NCBI GenBank assembly: GCA_002328835.1
Contig: DCWN01000009.1
Coordinates: forward strand, 1-28,027
From: Acidobacteria bacterium UBA2161
GTDB taxonomy: Bacteria > Acidobacteriota > Vicinamibacteria > Vicinamibacterales > UBA823
DNA: 28,027 nt
Direction: 5' to 3'
In this document: piece after piece, positions 1 to 8,426 of the stretch
Numbering within the stretch: position 1 is the stretch's first letter
Layout: every line of letters starts with the position of its first letter
Translations under genes and position numbers: made by a program
The notes under the pieces: generated by a model
Databases searched by the model: none
What the model saw: only the letters and a program-made list of their open reading frames with translations
Told to the model about the DNA's origin: nothing

Positions 1-40
1 GATTTGATAGTCTGTCCGCTCGCCCGGAGCGACCACCGCC

Positions 41-1021
41 ATGGACTACGTGAATCTCGGCTCGACCGGCCTGAAAGTCTCCCGGATCTGCTTCGGGACG
101 ATGACCTACGGCGACCCGGGCTGGCGCGACTGGGTCCTGCCCGAGGCCGAGGGCCGGCCGTTCTTCGAGCGCGCGCTCGAGCACGGCATCAACTTCTTCG
201 ACACGGCCGACATGTACTCCCTCGGCGTGACCGAGGAGGTCACCGGCCGCGCGCTCAAGGCGCTGGCGCAACGCGACGACGTCGTCATCGCGACCAAGGC
301 CTACTATCCGATAGGCGACGGGCCGAACGACCGCGGCCTGTCCCGGAAGCATCTCTTCGACGCGATCGACGGGTCGCTCCGGCGCCTCGGCGTCGATCAC
401 GTCGACCTCTACCAGATCCACCGGTGGGATCCCGAGACGCCGATCGAGGAGACGCTCTGCGCGCTGAACGACATCGTCCGTGCCGGCAAGGCCCGCTACA
501 TCGGCGCGTCCAGCATGTTCGCCTGGCAGTTCGCCAAGGCGCTCTACCTGTCGGATCGCCATAACTGGGCCCGGTTCGTCACGATGCAGAACCACTACAA
601 CTTGATCTACCGCGAGGAAGAGCGAGAGATGATGCCGCTCTGCCACGCCGAGGGGATCGGCGTCATCCCCTGGAGCCCGCTGGCGCGGGGCTTTCTGGCG
701 GGCAACCGTCGCAAGGCCGATGGCGGCGAGACCAGTCGGGCGAAGAGCGACAAGTTCGCTCAGGGGATGTACTACGACGACCAGGATTTCGCCATCGTCG
801 ACCGCGTCGTCGACGTCGCGAAGGCGCGCGGCGTGGCGCCGGCGCAGATCGCGCTGGCCTGGGTGCTGCGGCAGCCGGGCGTGACCGCGCCGATCGTCGG
901 CGCGTCGAAGCTGGCGCAGCTCGACCAGGCGGTCGCGGCGCTCGAGATCGAGTTGAGCGACGACGAATGCGCGCAGCTGGAAGAGCCGTATCGGCCGCGC
1001 CCGGTGCTCGGCCACGAGTAG
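41..1021 (+). CDS. Aldo/keto reductase (NADPH-dependent oxidoreductase)
   Basis: A 326-residue cytoplasmic protein of the usual aldo/keto reductase length. The N-terminal strand-turn (NLGSTGLKVSRICFGTM) and the catalytic tetrad are visible: D54 and Y59 in DTADMY, K86 in ATKAY, H127 in YQIHRWD. The C-terminal region carries the NADPH-binding pattern (VTAPIVGASKLAQLDQAV). This places it among bacterial YajO/IolS-like reductases acting on aldehydes or ketones; the substrate cannot be read from sequence. It starts at ATG 41, which gives the canonical N-terminus. It ends 12 bases before the M28 peptidase gene on the same strand and may be co-transcribed with it. The 40 bases upstream hold no recognisable gene. 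Nothing links it functionally to the cytochrome cluster downstream. Confidence 0.93.
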   Translation: MDYVNLGSTGLKVSRICFGTMTYGDPGWRDWVLPEAEGRPFFERALEHGINFFDTADMYSLGVTEEVTGRALKALAQRDDVVIATKAYYPIGDGPNDRGLSRKHLFDAIDGSLRRLGVDHVDLYQIHRWDPETPIEETLCALNDIVRAGKARYIGASSMFAWQFAKALYLSDRHNWARFVTMQNHYNLIYREEEREMMPLCHAEGIGVIPWSPLARGFLAGNRRKADGGETSRAKSDKFAQGMYYDDQDFAIVDRVVDVAKARGVAPAQIALAWVLRQPGVTAPIVGASKLAQLDQAVAALEIELSDDECAQLEEPYRPRPVLGHE

Positions 1022-1033
1022 AGGATCGCACTC

Positions 1034-3244
1034 ATGTTGAACACAGCTCTCCGTCGCGCCTCGTTGTTGATCGGTCTCGTCGCCGTCGCCCTGGTGAGCA
1101 CGCCGATTCGATCGCAGGAGGCCTCGCTGCGCGGCTTCCACCCCGACGATGTCGCGGCGCAGCGCGAACGAGAGGAACGATTCCGCGCCGTGCCCGATCC
1201 GGCGCGCCTGCGCGAGTACATGCGCGTGATCACCGAGGAGCCGCACCACGCCGGCTCGCCCGGCAGCCGCCGGGTCGCGCAGTACATGGTGGAGCAACTC
1301 AGCAGCTGGGGGCTCGAGGTGCGGATCGAGGAACACGAGGCGCTGATGCCGATGCCGACCGAACGGGTGGTCGAGCTGGTCGCGCCGACGCGGCGGAGCC
1401 TCAGCCTCACCGAGCCGACGCTGGCGGAGGACAAGGACTCGGGCGACGCGGGCGGCCTGCCCAGCTACAACGCCTACTCGGCCGACGGCGACGTGACGGC
1501 CGAGCTGGTCTACGTCAATTACGGCATTCCCGAGGACTACGAACGTCTCGAGGAGCTGGGGATCGACGTCGAAGGGACGATCGTCATCGCGCGCTACGGC
1601 CGGAGCTGGCGCGGCATCAAGCCGAAGCTGGCCTGGGAGCACGGCGCCGTCGGCTGCATCATCTATTCAGATCCGCGGGAGGACGGCTACTTCCAGGGCG
1701 AGGTCTACCCGGACGGCCCGTACCGCCCGGCGTTCGGGGCGCAGCGCGGCAGCGTCATGGACATGCCGGTGTATCCGGGCGATCCGCTGTCCCCGGGGTG
1801 GGGCAGCGAGGCCGGCGCGCGGAAGCTCGACCGGGCCGACGCGTCGACGATCCTCCAGATTCCGGTTCTGCCGATCTCCCACGCCGATGCCCAGCCGCTG
1901 CTCGAGGCGCTGGAAGGTCCGGTGGCGCCCGAGGACTGGCGCGGCGCGCTGCCGCTCACCTACCACGTCGGGCCCGGCCCGGCCGAGGTGCACATGAAGC
2001 TCGCTTTCGACTGGCAGACGCGGCCGCTCTACAACGTCGTCGTGCGGATCGACGGCTCAGAGTTCCCCGACCAGTGGATCGTCCACGGCAACCACCACGA
2101 CGCCTGGGTCGCCGGTGCGGCCGATCCGACCAGCGGCAACGTGGCGCTCATGGAGACGGCCCGCGGCCTGGCCGAGTTGCTGCAGCAGGGCTGGCAGCCG
2201 AAGCGGACGATCATCCTGTCGGCCTGGGACGGCGAGGAGTGGGGGCTGCTGGGCTCGACCGAATGGGGCGAGAAGCACGCGGACGAATTGCGCGCGAACG
2301 CGGTCGCCTACATCAATACCGACGGTTCGAACAAAGGCTGGCTGTCGGCCGGGGGATCGCACTCGCTGCAGCAGTTCATCAACGAGGTGGCGCGCGACGT
2401 GCCGGGACCACGTGACGGCGGCTCGGTCCGTGACGAGCTGCGGGCGCGGCGCCTGAGCCAAGCCCAGGACGATGACGATGCTGATGCTATCGCCGAGATC
2501 GAGGCCTCGGAGACGTTCCCGATCAGCGCGCTCGGCTCCGGGTCGGACTACACCGTCTTCCTCGACCACCTGACCGTGGCGTCACTGAACTTGAGCTTCA
2601 GCGGCGACGGATCGAGCGGCGGCGTCTACCACTCGAAGTACGACTCGTTCGACTGGTACACGACGTACTCGGACGTCGATTTCGTCCACACGCGCGCGCT
2701 GTCGCAGACCGTGGGAACCGCGATCCTTCGTCTTGCCGACGCGACGGTCCTGCCGTTCAACTTCGTCGACTACACCGAGACGATCGGGAGCTACGTCGAG
2801 GAGATCGAGACGCTGCACGACTCGCTGGCCGAGGACGGCGCGCCCGACCTCGACCTCGAGCCGATTCGAGCGGCACTCGGCCGCCTCGAGACGGCGGGCG
2901 GCGCCTACGAGCTGGCGCTCGCGCGGCTGGACGGGGCCGATGCAGAGGCGGTGGCCGGGCGGGGCGACGACCTGGCCGAGTTGAATCGGCTGCTGTACAC
3001 CTCCGAGCGGGCGCTGGCGTCACCCGTCGGCCTACCGCGGCGCGACTGGTTCAAACACCTGGTCTACGCCCCCGGCCTCTACACCGGCTACGGCGTGAAG
3101 ACGCTGCCGGGGATCCGTGAGGGCCTCGAGGAGAGCGAGTGGGCGGAGGCCGAGGCGTTCGTCACGCACGTCGCCGACGCGCTCGACGCCCTGGCCGATC
3201 AGGTCAATGAGGCGACGGCGCTGATGCACCGCGTGGCCGGGTAG
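1034..3244 (+). CDS. Exported M28 family zinc peptidase, glutamate carboxypeptidase II-like
   Basis: A 736-residue protein with an N-terminal signal peptide (hydrophobic residues about 9-22, followed by TPIRSQ). Domain order matches the PSMA/transferrin-receptor-like subfamily: a split peptidase domain, a PA-type insertion (about 150-320) and a C-terminal dimerisation helical region (about 600-730). The co-catalytic zinc ligands fit the human GCPII spacing: H354 and D364 in GNHHDAWVAGAADPTSG, the E401/E402 pair in WDGEEWGLLG, D430 in INTDGS and H533 in YHSKYDS. It should be a periplasmic or secreted carboxy- or aminopeptidase; the substrate is unknown. The start is ATG 1034, preceded by AGAGGA overlapping the stop of the upstream gene. 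It converges with the NhaC gene with only 3 bases between the stops, so no room remains for an independent terminator. Confidence 0.93.
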   Translation: MLNTALRRASLLIGLVAVALVSTPIRSQEASLRGFHPDDVAAQREREERFRAVPDPARLREYMRVITEEPHHAGSPGSRRVAQYMVEQLSSWGLEVRIEEHEALMPMPTERVVELVAPTRRSLSLTEPTLAEDKDSGDAGGLPSYNAYSADGDVTAELVYVNYGIPEDYERLEELGIDVEGTIVIARYGRSWRGIKPKLAWEHGAVGCIIYSDPREDGYFQGEVYPDGPYRPAFGAQRGSVMDMPVYPGDPLSPGWGSEAGARKLDRADASTILQIPVLPISHADAQPLLEALEGPVAPEDWRGALPLTYHVGPGPAEVHMKLAFDWQTRPLYNVVVRIDGSEFPDQWIVHGNHHDAWVAGAADPTSGNVALMETARGLAELLQQGWQPKRTIILSAWDGEEWGLLGSTEWGEKHADELRANAVAYINTDGSNKGWLSAGGSHSLQQFINEVARDVPGPRDGGSVRDELRARRLSQAQDDDDADAIAEIEASETFPISALGSGSDYTVFLDHLTVASLNLSFSGDGSSGGVYHSKYDSFDWYTTYSDVDFVHTRALSQTVGTAILRLADATVLPFNFVDYTETIGSYVEEIETLHDSLAEDGAPDLDLEPIRAALGRLETAGGAYELALARLDGADAEAVAGRGDDLAELNRLLYTSERALASPVGLPRRDWFKHLVYAPGLYTGYGVKTLPGIREGLEESEWAEAEAFVTHVADALDALADQVNEATALMHRVAG

Positions 3245-3247
3245 GTC

Positions 3248-4738
3248 TCACACCACCCCGACAACCAGGTAGACCACGAACGCCGCGCCGCCCGCGACGA
3301 GCGCGTAGGGGAGCTGCGTCCGGACGTGGTCGATATGGTCGCTGGCCGCGGCCATCGACGAGACGACGCTTGTGTCGGAGATCGGCGAGCAATGGTCGCC
3401 GAAGACGCCGCCGCCCAGGACGGCGCTCACGACCAGCGGGACCGAGACGACTGCGGCTTCGGCATTGAATGTTGCGGCGAGCGGCACCGCCAGCGGCATC
3501 ATGATCGCGAACGTCCCCCAGCTCGATCCGGTCGCGAACGCGATGAACCCGGTCACCAGGAAGACGAGCGGCGCCACGAGCGCCGGCGTCAGAAACGGCT
3601 GCACCTGCTGGGCGACCCACGGACCGGTTCCCAGCGCACTGCACGTCGCGCCCAGGGCCAGGGCCAGAACCAGCAGGGCCGCCAGCGGCAGCATCCCACC
3701 CGCGCCCTTGAACGACAGGTCGACGTACTCCTGGACGGTGAAGATCCCCTGCGACAGGCTCATCACCGCCATCAGGACCAGCGCGAGCAGCACCGCCCAG
3801 AGGACCGACGTCGACCCCGACGCCTGGTTCAGGTAGTCCATCAGGCCAGGGTTCTCGAGGCCGGCGGCGCTGACTCCCGCCCTGCCGGTGATCGCGATCC
3901 CGGCGAAGACCATCAGGACCATCGCGACGAGCGGGACCATCATGTTGTCGAGCCGCGGTCGCGCCTCGGGCTTCCGCGGCGTCATGATCACCTCGTCGTC
4001 GACGACGGGGCGCGCACCGTCGCGCAGCACCTTGCCTTCTTCCTCGGCACGCCGCTCGGCTTCCTTCATCGGGCCGATGTGCCAGCCGGTGGCCGACACG
4101 ATGAAGACGAGCACCACGGCCGCGATCGAATAGAAGTTCAGCGGGACCGCCGCCACGAAGACGGCCAACGGCCCGCTGTCGCCCAGGTTACCGAGCGCGG
4201 CCTGCGCGCCGAGCAGGCCGAGCACCGTGGCACCCCAGCCGTTGAACGGGATCAGCATGCAGACCGGCGCCGAGGTCGAGTCGCAGATGTAGGCGAGTTT
4301 CTCGCGCGAGATCTTCAGCCGGTCGAAGAGCGGCCGCGAGACGGTGCCGACGACGAGACAGGTAATCGTCGATTCGATGAAGACGCCGAGGCCGATGATC
4401 GAGGCCATCAGCTGCGCCCCGCGGCGGCTCTGCGACCAGGTCCACCGGCCGATCCAGTCGAGGAAGCCGTCGATGCCGCCGCTGCGCTGCATCAGGATGA
4501 GCAGCGAGCCCATCAGCATCGTGAAGACGACAACGCGAGTCTGGCCGGCGTCGACGAAGACGTCGATGATCGCCGTGACCGCGCCGCCGGTGCCCGCCAG
4601 CGGATTCCAACCCGCCTGGATTACACCGCCGAGCCAGATGCCAGCGACGAGCGACAGCGTGACCTGACGTGTGGCGATCGCCATGCCGATCGCCAGGACC
4701 GGCGGCAGGATCGAGAACCAGCCGAAGATTGCCTCCAC
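3248..4738 (-). CDS. nhaC: Na+/H+ antiporter, NhaC family
   Basis: A 496-residue polytopic inner-membrane protein with roughly 11-13 hydrophobic segments. Family signatures are present: STSAPVCMLIPFNGWGA in the middle and the C-terminal GVFGDHCSPISDTSVVSS motif, which is characteristic of NhaC-like antiporters. Family members exchange Na+ for H+ or transport small metabolites; the exact substrate here is not fixed. The likely start is GTG 4738, since an in-frame stop lies shortly upstream and the first residues lead straight into the first membrane segment. It lies 45 bases downstream of the NnrS-like gene on the same strand, so the two may form one transcript from the promoter near 6600. If so, a sodium antiporter would be co-regulated with a NO-related protein, plausible in a cell that runs an Rnf-type ion-coupled complex. 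Confidence 0.88.
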   Translation of the reverse strand: MEAIFGWFSILPPVLAIGMAIATRQVTLSLVAGIWLGGVIQAGWNPLAGTGGAVTAIIDVFVDAGQTRVVVFTMLMGSLLILMQRSGGIDGFLDWIGRWTWSQSRRGAQLMASIIGLGVFIESTITCLVVGTVSRPLFDRLKISREKLAYICDSTSAPVCMLIPFNGWGATVLGLLGAQAALGNLGDSGPLAVFVAAVPLNFYSIAAVVLVFIVSATGWHIGPMKEAERRAEEEGKVLRDGARPVVDDEVIMTPRKPEARPRLDNMMVPLVAMVLMVFAGIAITGRAGVSAAGLENPGLMDYLNQASGSTSVLWAVLLALVLMAVMSLSQGIFTVQEYVDLSFKGAGGMLPLAALLVLALALGATCSALGTGPWVAQQVQPFLTPALVAPLVFLVTGFIAFATGSSWGTFAIMMPLAVPLAATFNAEAAVVSVPLVVSAVLGGGVFGDHCSPISDTSVVSSMAAASDHIDHVRTQLPYALVAGGAAFVVYLVVGVV

Positions 4739-4783
4739 CGGATGGATTCTAGCACCTGAACGATGCGTCGGGCGCGGGGGGGG

Positions 4784-6577
4784 CTACGAGGCTCGAGCCT
4801 TCAGTCCTTCAATCTTCTCCACGATCGGCGGCAGCGGGATGCCCTTCAGGTAGCAGGCCTGGCGCAGCGTGACGTTCCGGGCGACGGTCGCACGGAGCAT
4901 CGGATTGGCCAGCGGCGTGAAGCCGGCACCGACCAGGAGATTGAGCGCCCCCGGGATGTCGAGCAGCCTGAGGACCGGCGCGTCGGCCAGGTCGCTTGCT
5001 ACTGGTGTTCGTTCGACCGCCCCTCGCGGTCCCCTGAGCGTCATCCCCACGTTCGCGGCGAAGAGGACGACGGCGGCGACGGCGGGCGGGCCAGAGAGCG
5101 CGATGAGCGACCAGGCTTCGGGCCAGAGGCCGGTGACGACGACCACCTCCAGGCCACGAACGGCGACCGAGAGGTTCAGCAGGACGAAGGTCGCGGTTCG
5201 CGCCCGCGGGCTCCAGAGCGAGTTGCCGGTGAAGACCGGCAGGACCCGGCTGATCACACCCATGATCGTCTGCGTCACGAAGCCGAAGGCGACGGCATGG
5301 CGCGCGAAGTCGAGGAGGATCACCGACTCGTAGCCGCCGCGGGCCAGGGTCACCGCCGACACCAGCGGACCAGCGACGAGACCGACTGCTAGCCAGATCC
5401 AGGTCGCTCGGATGTAGCCGCGATACCAGGGCTCGACGGGCATCGGCGAGGCCGACTCGCGCCGGAAGGCGCCGAGCGACGAGAGATAGGCCGTGGCAGC
5501 GACCACGAGCAAGACGCCGCCCGGCGCACGCAGCCAGAGCCAGGCCGCACCGTCACCCGGCCATGCCCCGGCGGCCCACAACGCGACGCCGAGCTGGTGT
5601 GCGACGTAGGCCGGCGACTCGACCCGCGGCCAGCGCGGCTTGAGGCCGAGGAAGATCGGGAAGATCCGCCGGCCGACGCCGAAGATCCAGTTGGCGGTGA
5701 AGCCGTAGAGGGCAACCGGCCAGAGCACCAGATGCCAGGTCGGGTCATTCGCGAGTGCAGCGACGACGACGAGGCCGGTCGCGACGAGCAGCCATGCCGC
5801 CCCGGCGAGCAGCCATCGCTCGAAGCGTTCCGGCCCGGGCGTGGCGGCGGCGAGCGTCCGCCCGATCGACCAGGTGAAGAGCGTCGCGGCGGTGACCAGC
5901 GCCAGTCCGCCCACCAGCCAGAAGACCCGCGCGGCATCCGGGGCGAGCCAGAAGCCACAGACGATGGACACGACGCCGGCCAGTTGCAGCCAGAACGACG
6001 GGGTCACCAGGCCGGGCGCGCGTAGCGGTGTGCCGGCGAATCGCGGGATGATGTGATACGCGACGCCCATGACGAACAGGCCGACGAAGCCGAACACCTG
6101 GACGTAGGCGTGCATCCAGATCGACGGCGGCGTGAGATTGCCCCAGCCCCAGGCGGTCGTCAGGCGCGCCAGGTTGATCATGCCGAGCGTCGCGCCGAAG
6201 GTGAGCGTCAGACCTAGCGCGGCGAGGAGGAACGGTGTGAAGCGGCCGGACGGTTCGCCTCGCGGCGCGGCCGACTGGCCGGCGACTGGAATCGCCTTCG
6301 GACTAGCCACTGTCGGGCGAGGCTCGCTCGGCGCCGCCTGGTCCGGCGGGGGAGCCTCGATTGCCGCGCGCAGATCGCGCAGCAGCGCCTCCAGCGGTAC
6401 GTGGTGTGCCTTGGCGAAGAAGTCCAGTCGCTCGTCCGGGCCGGCCTCGCCGCCGCAGTTCATCAAGCCGTGGCGGTCGAAGACCGCTCGAGCGGCTGGG
6501 AACCGCGCGATGATCGCCCGGAGGCTCTCGGCCGGGTCGACCGGAGCGGTGGCTTCGCGAGGCGCCGGCGCGGGCAT
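4784..6577 (-). CDS. nnrS: NnrS family haem-copper membrane protein with DUF542 and DUF1858 domains
   Basis: A 597-residue protein with three parts. Residues about 10-75 form a DUF542/ScdA-N-like domain with the sequence HGLMNCGGE, as in di-iron NO-stress repair proteins. The centre is a 12-segment NnrS membrane domain with the histidine patterns HAYVQVFGF, YHIIPRF and HAVAFGFVTQTIMGVISR. The last 60 residues resemble DUF1858 (DIPGALNLLVGAGFTPLANP...VTLRQACYLKGI). NnrS proteins bind haem and copper and protect against, or are induced by, nitric oxide. ATG 6577 is chosen because a GGAG lies 10 bases upstream and the residues after it begin the DUF542 domain; the frame extends to 6781, but that would run through the promoter palindrome and into the divergent kinase gene. 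It is transcribed away from the kinase and likely leads the NhaC gene. Its position opposite a multihaem cluster suggests NO is a substrate, product or signal of that system (inference). Confidence 0.88.
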   Translation of the reverse strand: MPAPAPREATAPVDPAESLRAIIARFPAARAVFDRHGLMNCGGEAGPDERLDFFAKAHHVPLEALLRDLRAAIEAPPPDQAAPSEPRPTVASPKAIPVAGQSAAPRGEPSGRFTPFLLAALGLTLTFGATLGMINLARLTTAWGWGNLTPPSIWMHAYVQVFGFVGLFVMGVAYHIIPRFAGTPLRAPGLVTPSFWLQLAGVVSIVCGFWLAPDAARVFWLVGGLALVTAATLFTWSIGRTLAAATPGPERFERWLLAGAAWLLVATGLVVVAALANDPTWHLVLWPVALYGFTANWIFGVGRRIFPIFLGLKPRWPRVESPAYVAHQLGVALWAAGAWPGDGAAWLWLRAPGGVLLVVAATAYLSSLGAFRRESASPMPVEPWYRGYIRATWIWLAVGLVAGPLVSAVTLARGGYESVILLDFARHAVAFGFVTQTIMGVISRVLPVFTGNSLWSPRARTATFVLLNLSVAVRGLEVVVVTGLWPEAWSLIALSGPPAVAAVVLFAANVGMTLRGPRGAVERTPVASDLADAPVLRLLDIPGALNLLVGAGFTPLANPMLRATVARNVTLRQACYLKGIPLPPIVEKIEGLKARAS

Positions 6578-6587
6578 CGACCTGATT

Positions 6588-6591
6588 CTCC
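6588..6591 (-). promoter_or_regulatory. Ribosome binding site that fixes the NnrS start
   Basis: GGAG on the minus strand, 10 bases before ATG 6577. It supports 6577 over the upstream in-frame starts that would overlap the divergent gene. Confidence 0.6.
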
Positions 6592-6602
6592 GTGCCGCGA
6601 CC

Positions 6603-6638
6603 GGAAAGGCCCTATGATTGCGGTCATAGCGGCTTTCC
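6603..6638. promoter_or_regulatory. CRP/FNR-family type operator in the divergent nnrS / histidine kinase promoter
   Basis: The core CTATGATTGCGGTCATAG (6612-6629) is a perfect inverted repeat with a 6-base spacer and the TGA-N6-TCA geometry shared by CRP, FNR, DNR and NnrR sites. The symmetry extends outward: GGAAAG at 6603-6608 pairs exactly with CTTTCC at 6633-6638 about the same centre (6620.5). The site lies about midway between the two divergent start codons, 6577 and 6666. The same half-site, TATGA-N6-TCATA, recurs at 25581-25596 and I saw it nowhere else in the window. The regulator is not encoded here; DNR/NnrR-like NO sensors or FNR-like oxygen sensors are candidates by family knowledge only. 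Confidence 0.72.
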
Positions 6639-6665
6639 GACTCGAGGGCTACCACGTAGACTGAC

Positions 6666-8426
6666 ATGCCACCACCGACCACGCGCGTGCCGTCGGATCG
6701 CGGTGTTCCGCTCATGGCCCCGGCGGTCCTCCGTCGCGCCGGTGCGGTCATCGGTGTAGCCGCCCTGGTCCTCACCACCATCGGTTGGCTCGCCTACCGT
6801 CAGGATTTGCAGCACCGCCGGACCTTACTGTTGAGTGAGGCGAGCGCGGCTGTGGCACTCGAGCGCGAGTTCCTCGAGCGGGAACTCCGAGCCGTGCAGT
6901 CGGACTTGCTCTTTCTCTCTCAGCAGCCACTGCTTCAGCGTTTCTTCGACGATGAGGACGGCGCACGGAGCGCCCTGGAGCGCGAGTACGCGGGATTTGC
7001 CCAGAGCAAGCCGCTGTACGATCAGATTCGACTCCTGGACCTGTCGGGTCAGGAGGTCGTGCGGATCAATCACCTGGGCGACAGAGAGGGAGTCGAGATC
7101 GTCGAGAGGCACCGGCTGGTGTCGAAGGCGAGCCGTTACTACGTCCGCGAGGCGGCGACGCTCCAGCCGGGTGAGATCTTCGTTTCGCCACTCGACCTCA
7201 ACGTCGAGCTGGGCGAGATCGAGCGCCCGTTGACGCCGGTGATCCGTTTCGTGACTCCCGTCGTCGACCGCGGGGCCAACCGGCGCGGACTGCTCGTGCT
7301 CAACTATGCCGGTACGCGGTTGCTCGGTAAGCTGCGGGAGCTGGCTGCTGGAGTGCCGGGTGACATGCTCTTGCTCAACACGCAAGGTGAGTACCTCCAG
7401 GCTCCCGAGCCTTATCGCGAATGGGGCTGGCTGCTCGGCCACTCCGCGAGCTTCCGGGATGACTACCCTGCGGTATGGGAGACGATTCGTACGGCAGACC
7501 GGCCGCAGGTCCAGCTTGGCTCGGATCTCTTCACGGCCCAGCGTGTCGTGCTGGGTGACGGGGTCACGTCAGGGAGTGGCGCGGTTCTCTTGGTGTCTCG
7601 TATCGGCATGGGCGAAGTTGCGAGCCTCCGGCCAGGCGCCGGGGTCGTCCTGCCGATCGCGGGGGTGTTTGCCGCCATCGTCGGGCTGGCGTTCTATTGG
7701 GCCCGCGTCACCGTCGGACGGCGTTCCCAGGAGCGGCGAATCGCAGAGTCCGAGGCTCGACTTCGGATCCTCTCGAAGCGCCTGCTGGCAGCGCAGGAGG
7801 AGGAGCGGCGGAGCCTCTCCCGGATGCTTCATGACGAGCTTGGACAGGAGGTCACGGCGATCGCCCTCGACCTGAAGGCCGCCCGCCGGCACGGTGGCGA
7901 GGCGATCCAGCCGGCTCTTGGGCGTGCGATCGACGAGACTGGAAAGGTCCTCTCCTCGATCCACGAGGTCGCCGGGCGCATTCGTTCGAGCGTCCTCGAC
8001 GATCTGGGACTGCGCGACGCGATCGAGAGCTACGTCTCGGATTACGAGGAGGTCACCGGCGTCGCGGTCGATCTGTGCCTGGACTTCCCCGTCGCGCCGG
8101 TACCGGCCACCGTCGGTGAGAACTTGTACCGCATCTTGCAGGAAGCGCTGAGGAACGTCTCGACACACGCGGCCACCGATACCGTCCGAGTCACCGTCGA
8201 CTCGGGCTCCGGCCAGATCGAGCTGACCGTGGAGGATCACGGCTGCGGCTTCGATCCGGGGGCGCTGCCGGACAGCCGGCGACTCGGTCTCCTGGGCATG
8301 CGCGAGCGCGTCGAACTGCTCGGCGGGGAGTTCGATCTCGAGGCGGCGACCGGCCACGGTACGCGGATCCGGATCCGCCTGCCACTCGACACGAAGGCGA
8401 CGGAATCGGGCGTAACGCGGCCATGA
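6666..8426 (+). CDS. Sensor histidine kinase, NarX/HisKA_3 type with extracytoplasmic Cache-like sensor
   Basis: A 586-residue protein. A first membrane segment (about 22-44) and a second (about 325-345) bracket a periplasmic domain of about 280 residues. Its YDQIRLLDLSGQEVVRINH stretch resembles double-Cache sensors. After a short coiled coil comes the HisKA_3 dimerisation helix with phospho-acceptor H389 (EEERRSLSRMLHDELGQ), then the ATPase: N-box around N497, D-box DHGCGFD (524-530), G-box GLLGMRERV (541-549). It autophosphorylates and passes phosphate to the response regulator encoded by the next gene, overlapping by 4 bases. The ligand is unknown. ATG 6666 is used; ATG 6714, 16 codons in, is a realistic alternative because a promoter at the usual distance from the 6620 palindrome would leave almost no leader before 6666. 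By position it probably controls the nnrS and/or the 9234-19036 genes. Confidence 0.9.
   Translation: MPPPTTRVPSDRGVPLMAPAVLRRAGAVIGVAALVLTTIGWLAYRQDLQHRRTLLLSEASAAVALEREFLERELRAVQSDLLFLSQQPLLQRFFDDEDGARSALEREYAGFAQSKPLYDQIRLLDLSGQEVVRINHLGDREGVEIVERHRLVSKASRYYVREAATLQPGEIFVSPLDLNVELGEIERPLTPVIRFVTPVVDRGANRRGLLVLNYAGTRLLGKLRELAAGVPGDMLLLNTQGEYLQAPEPYREWGWLLGHSASFRDDYPAVWETIRTADRPQVQLGSDLFTAQRVVLGDGVTSGSGAVLLVSRIGMGEVASLRPGAGVVLPIAGVFAAIVGLAFYWARVTVGRRSQERRIAESEARLRILSKRLLAAQEEERRSLSRMLHDELGQEVTAIALDLKAARRHGGEAIQPALGRAIDETGKVLSSIHEVAGRIRSSVLDDLGLRDAIESYVSDYEEVTGVAVDLCLDFPVAPVPATVGENLYRILQEALRNVSTHAATDTVRVTVDSGSGQIELTVEDHGCGFDPGALPDSRRLGLLGMRERVELLGGEFDLEAATGHGTRIRIRLPLDTKATESGVTRP

Noticed and set aside
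17..31. Hairpin CGCTC-gcccg-GAGCG before the aldo/keto reductase
   Set aside because: Short stem expected by chance in GC-rich DNA; no tract or ribosome-binding context.
967..2415. Plus-strand open frame overlapping the end of the aldo/keto reductase and half of the M28 peptidase
   Set aside because: Arginine-rich frame shift of two real genes with complete catalytic motifs.
3326..4759. Long plus-strand open frame (about 477 codons) opposite nhaC
   Set aside because: Composition is Arg/Asp/His/Gln-rich with no hydrophobic core; the minus strand encodes a convincing antiporter.
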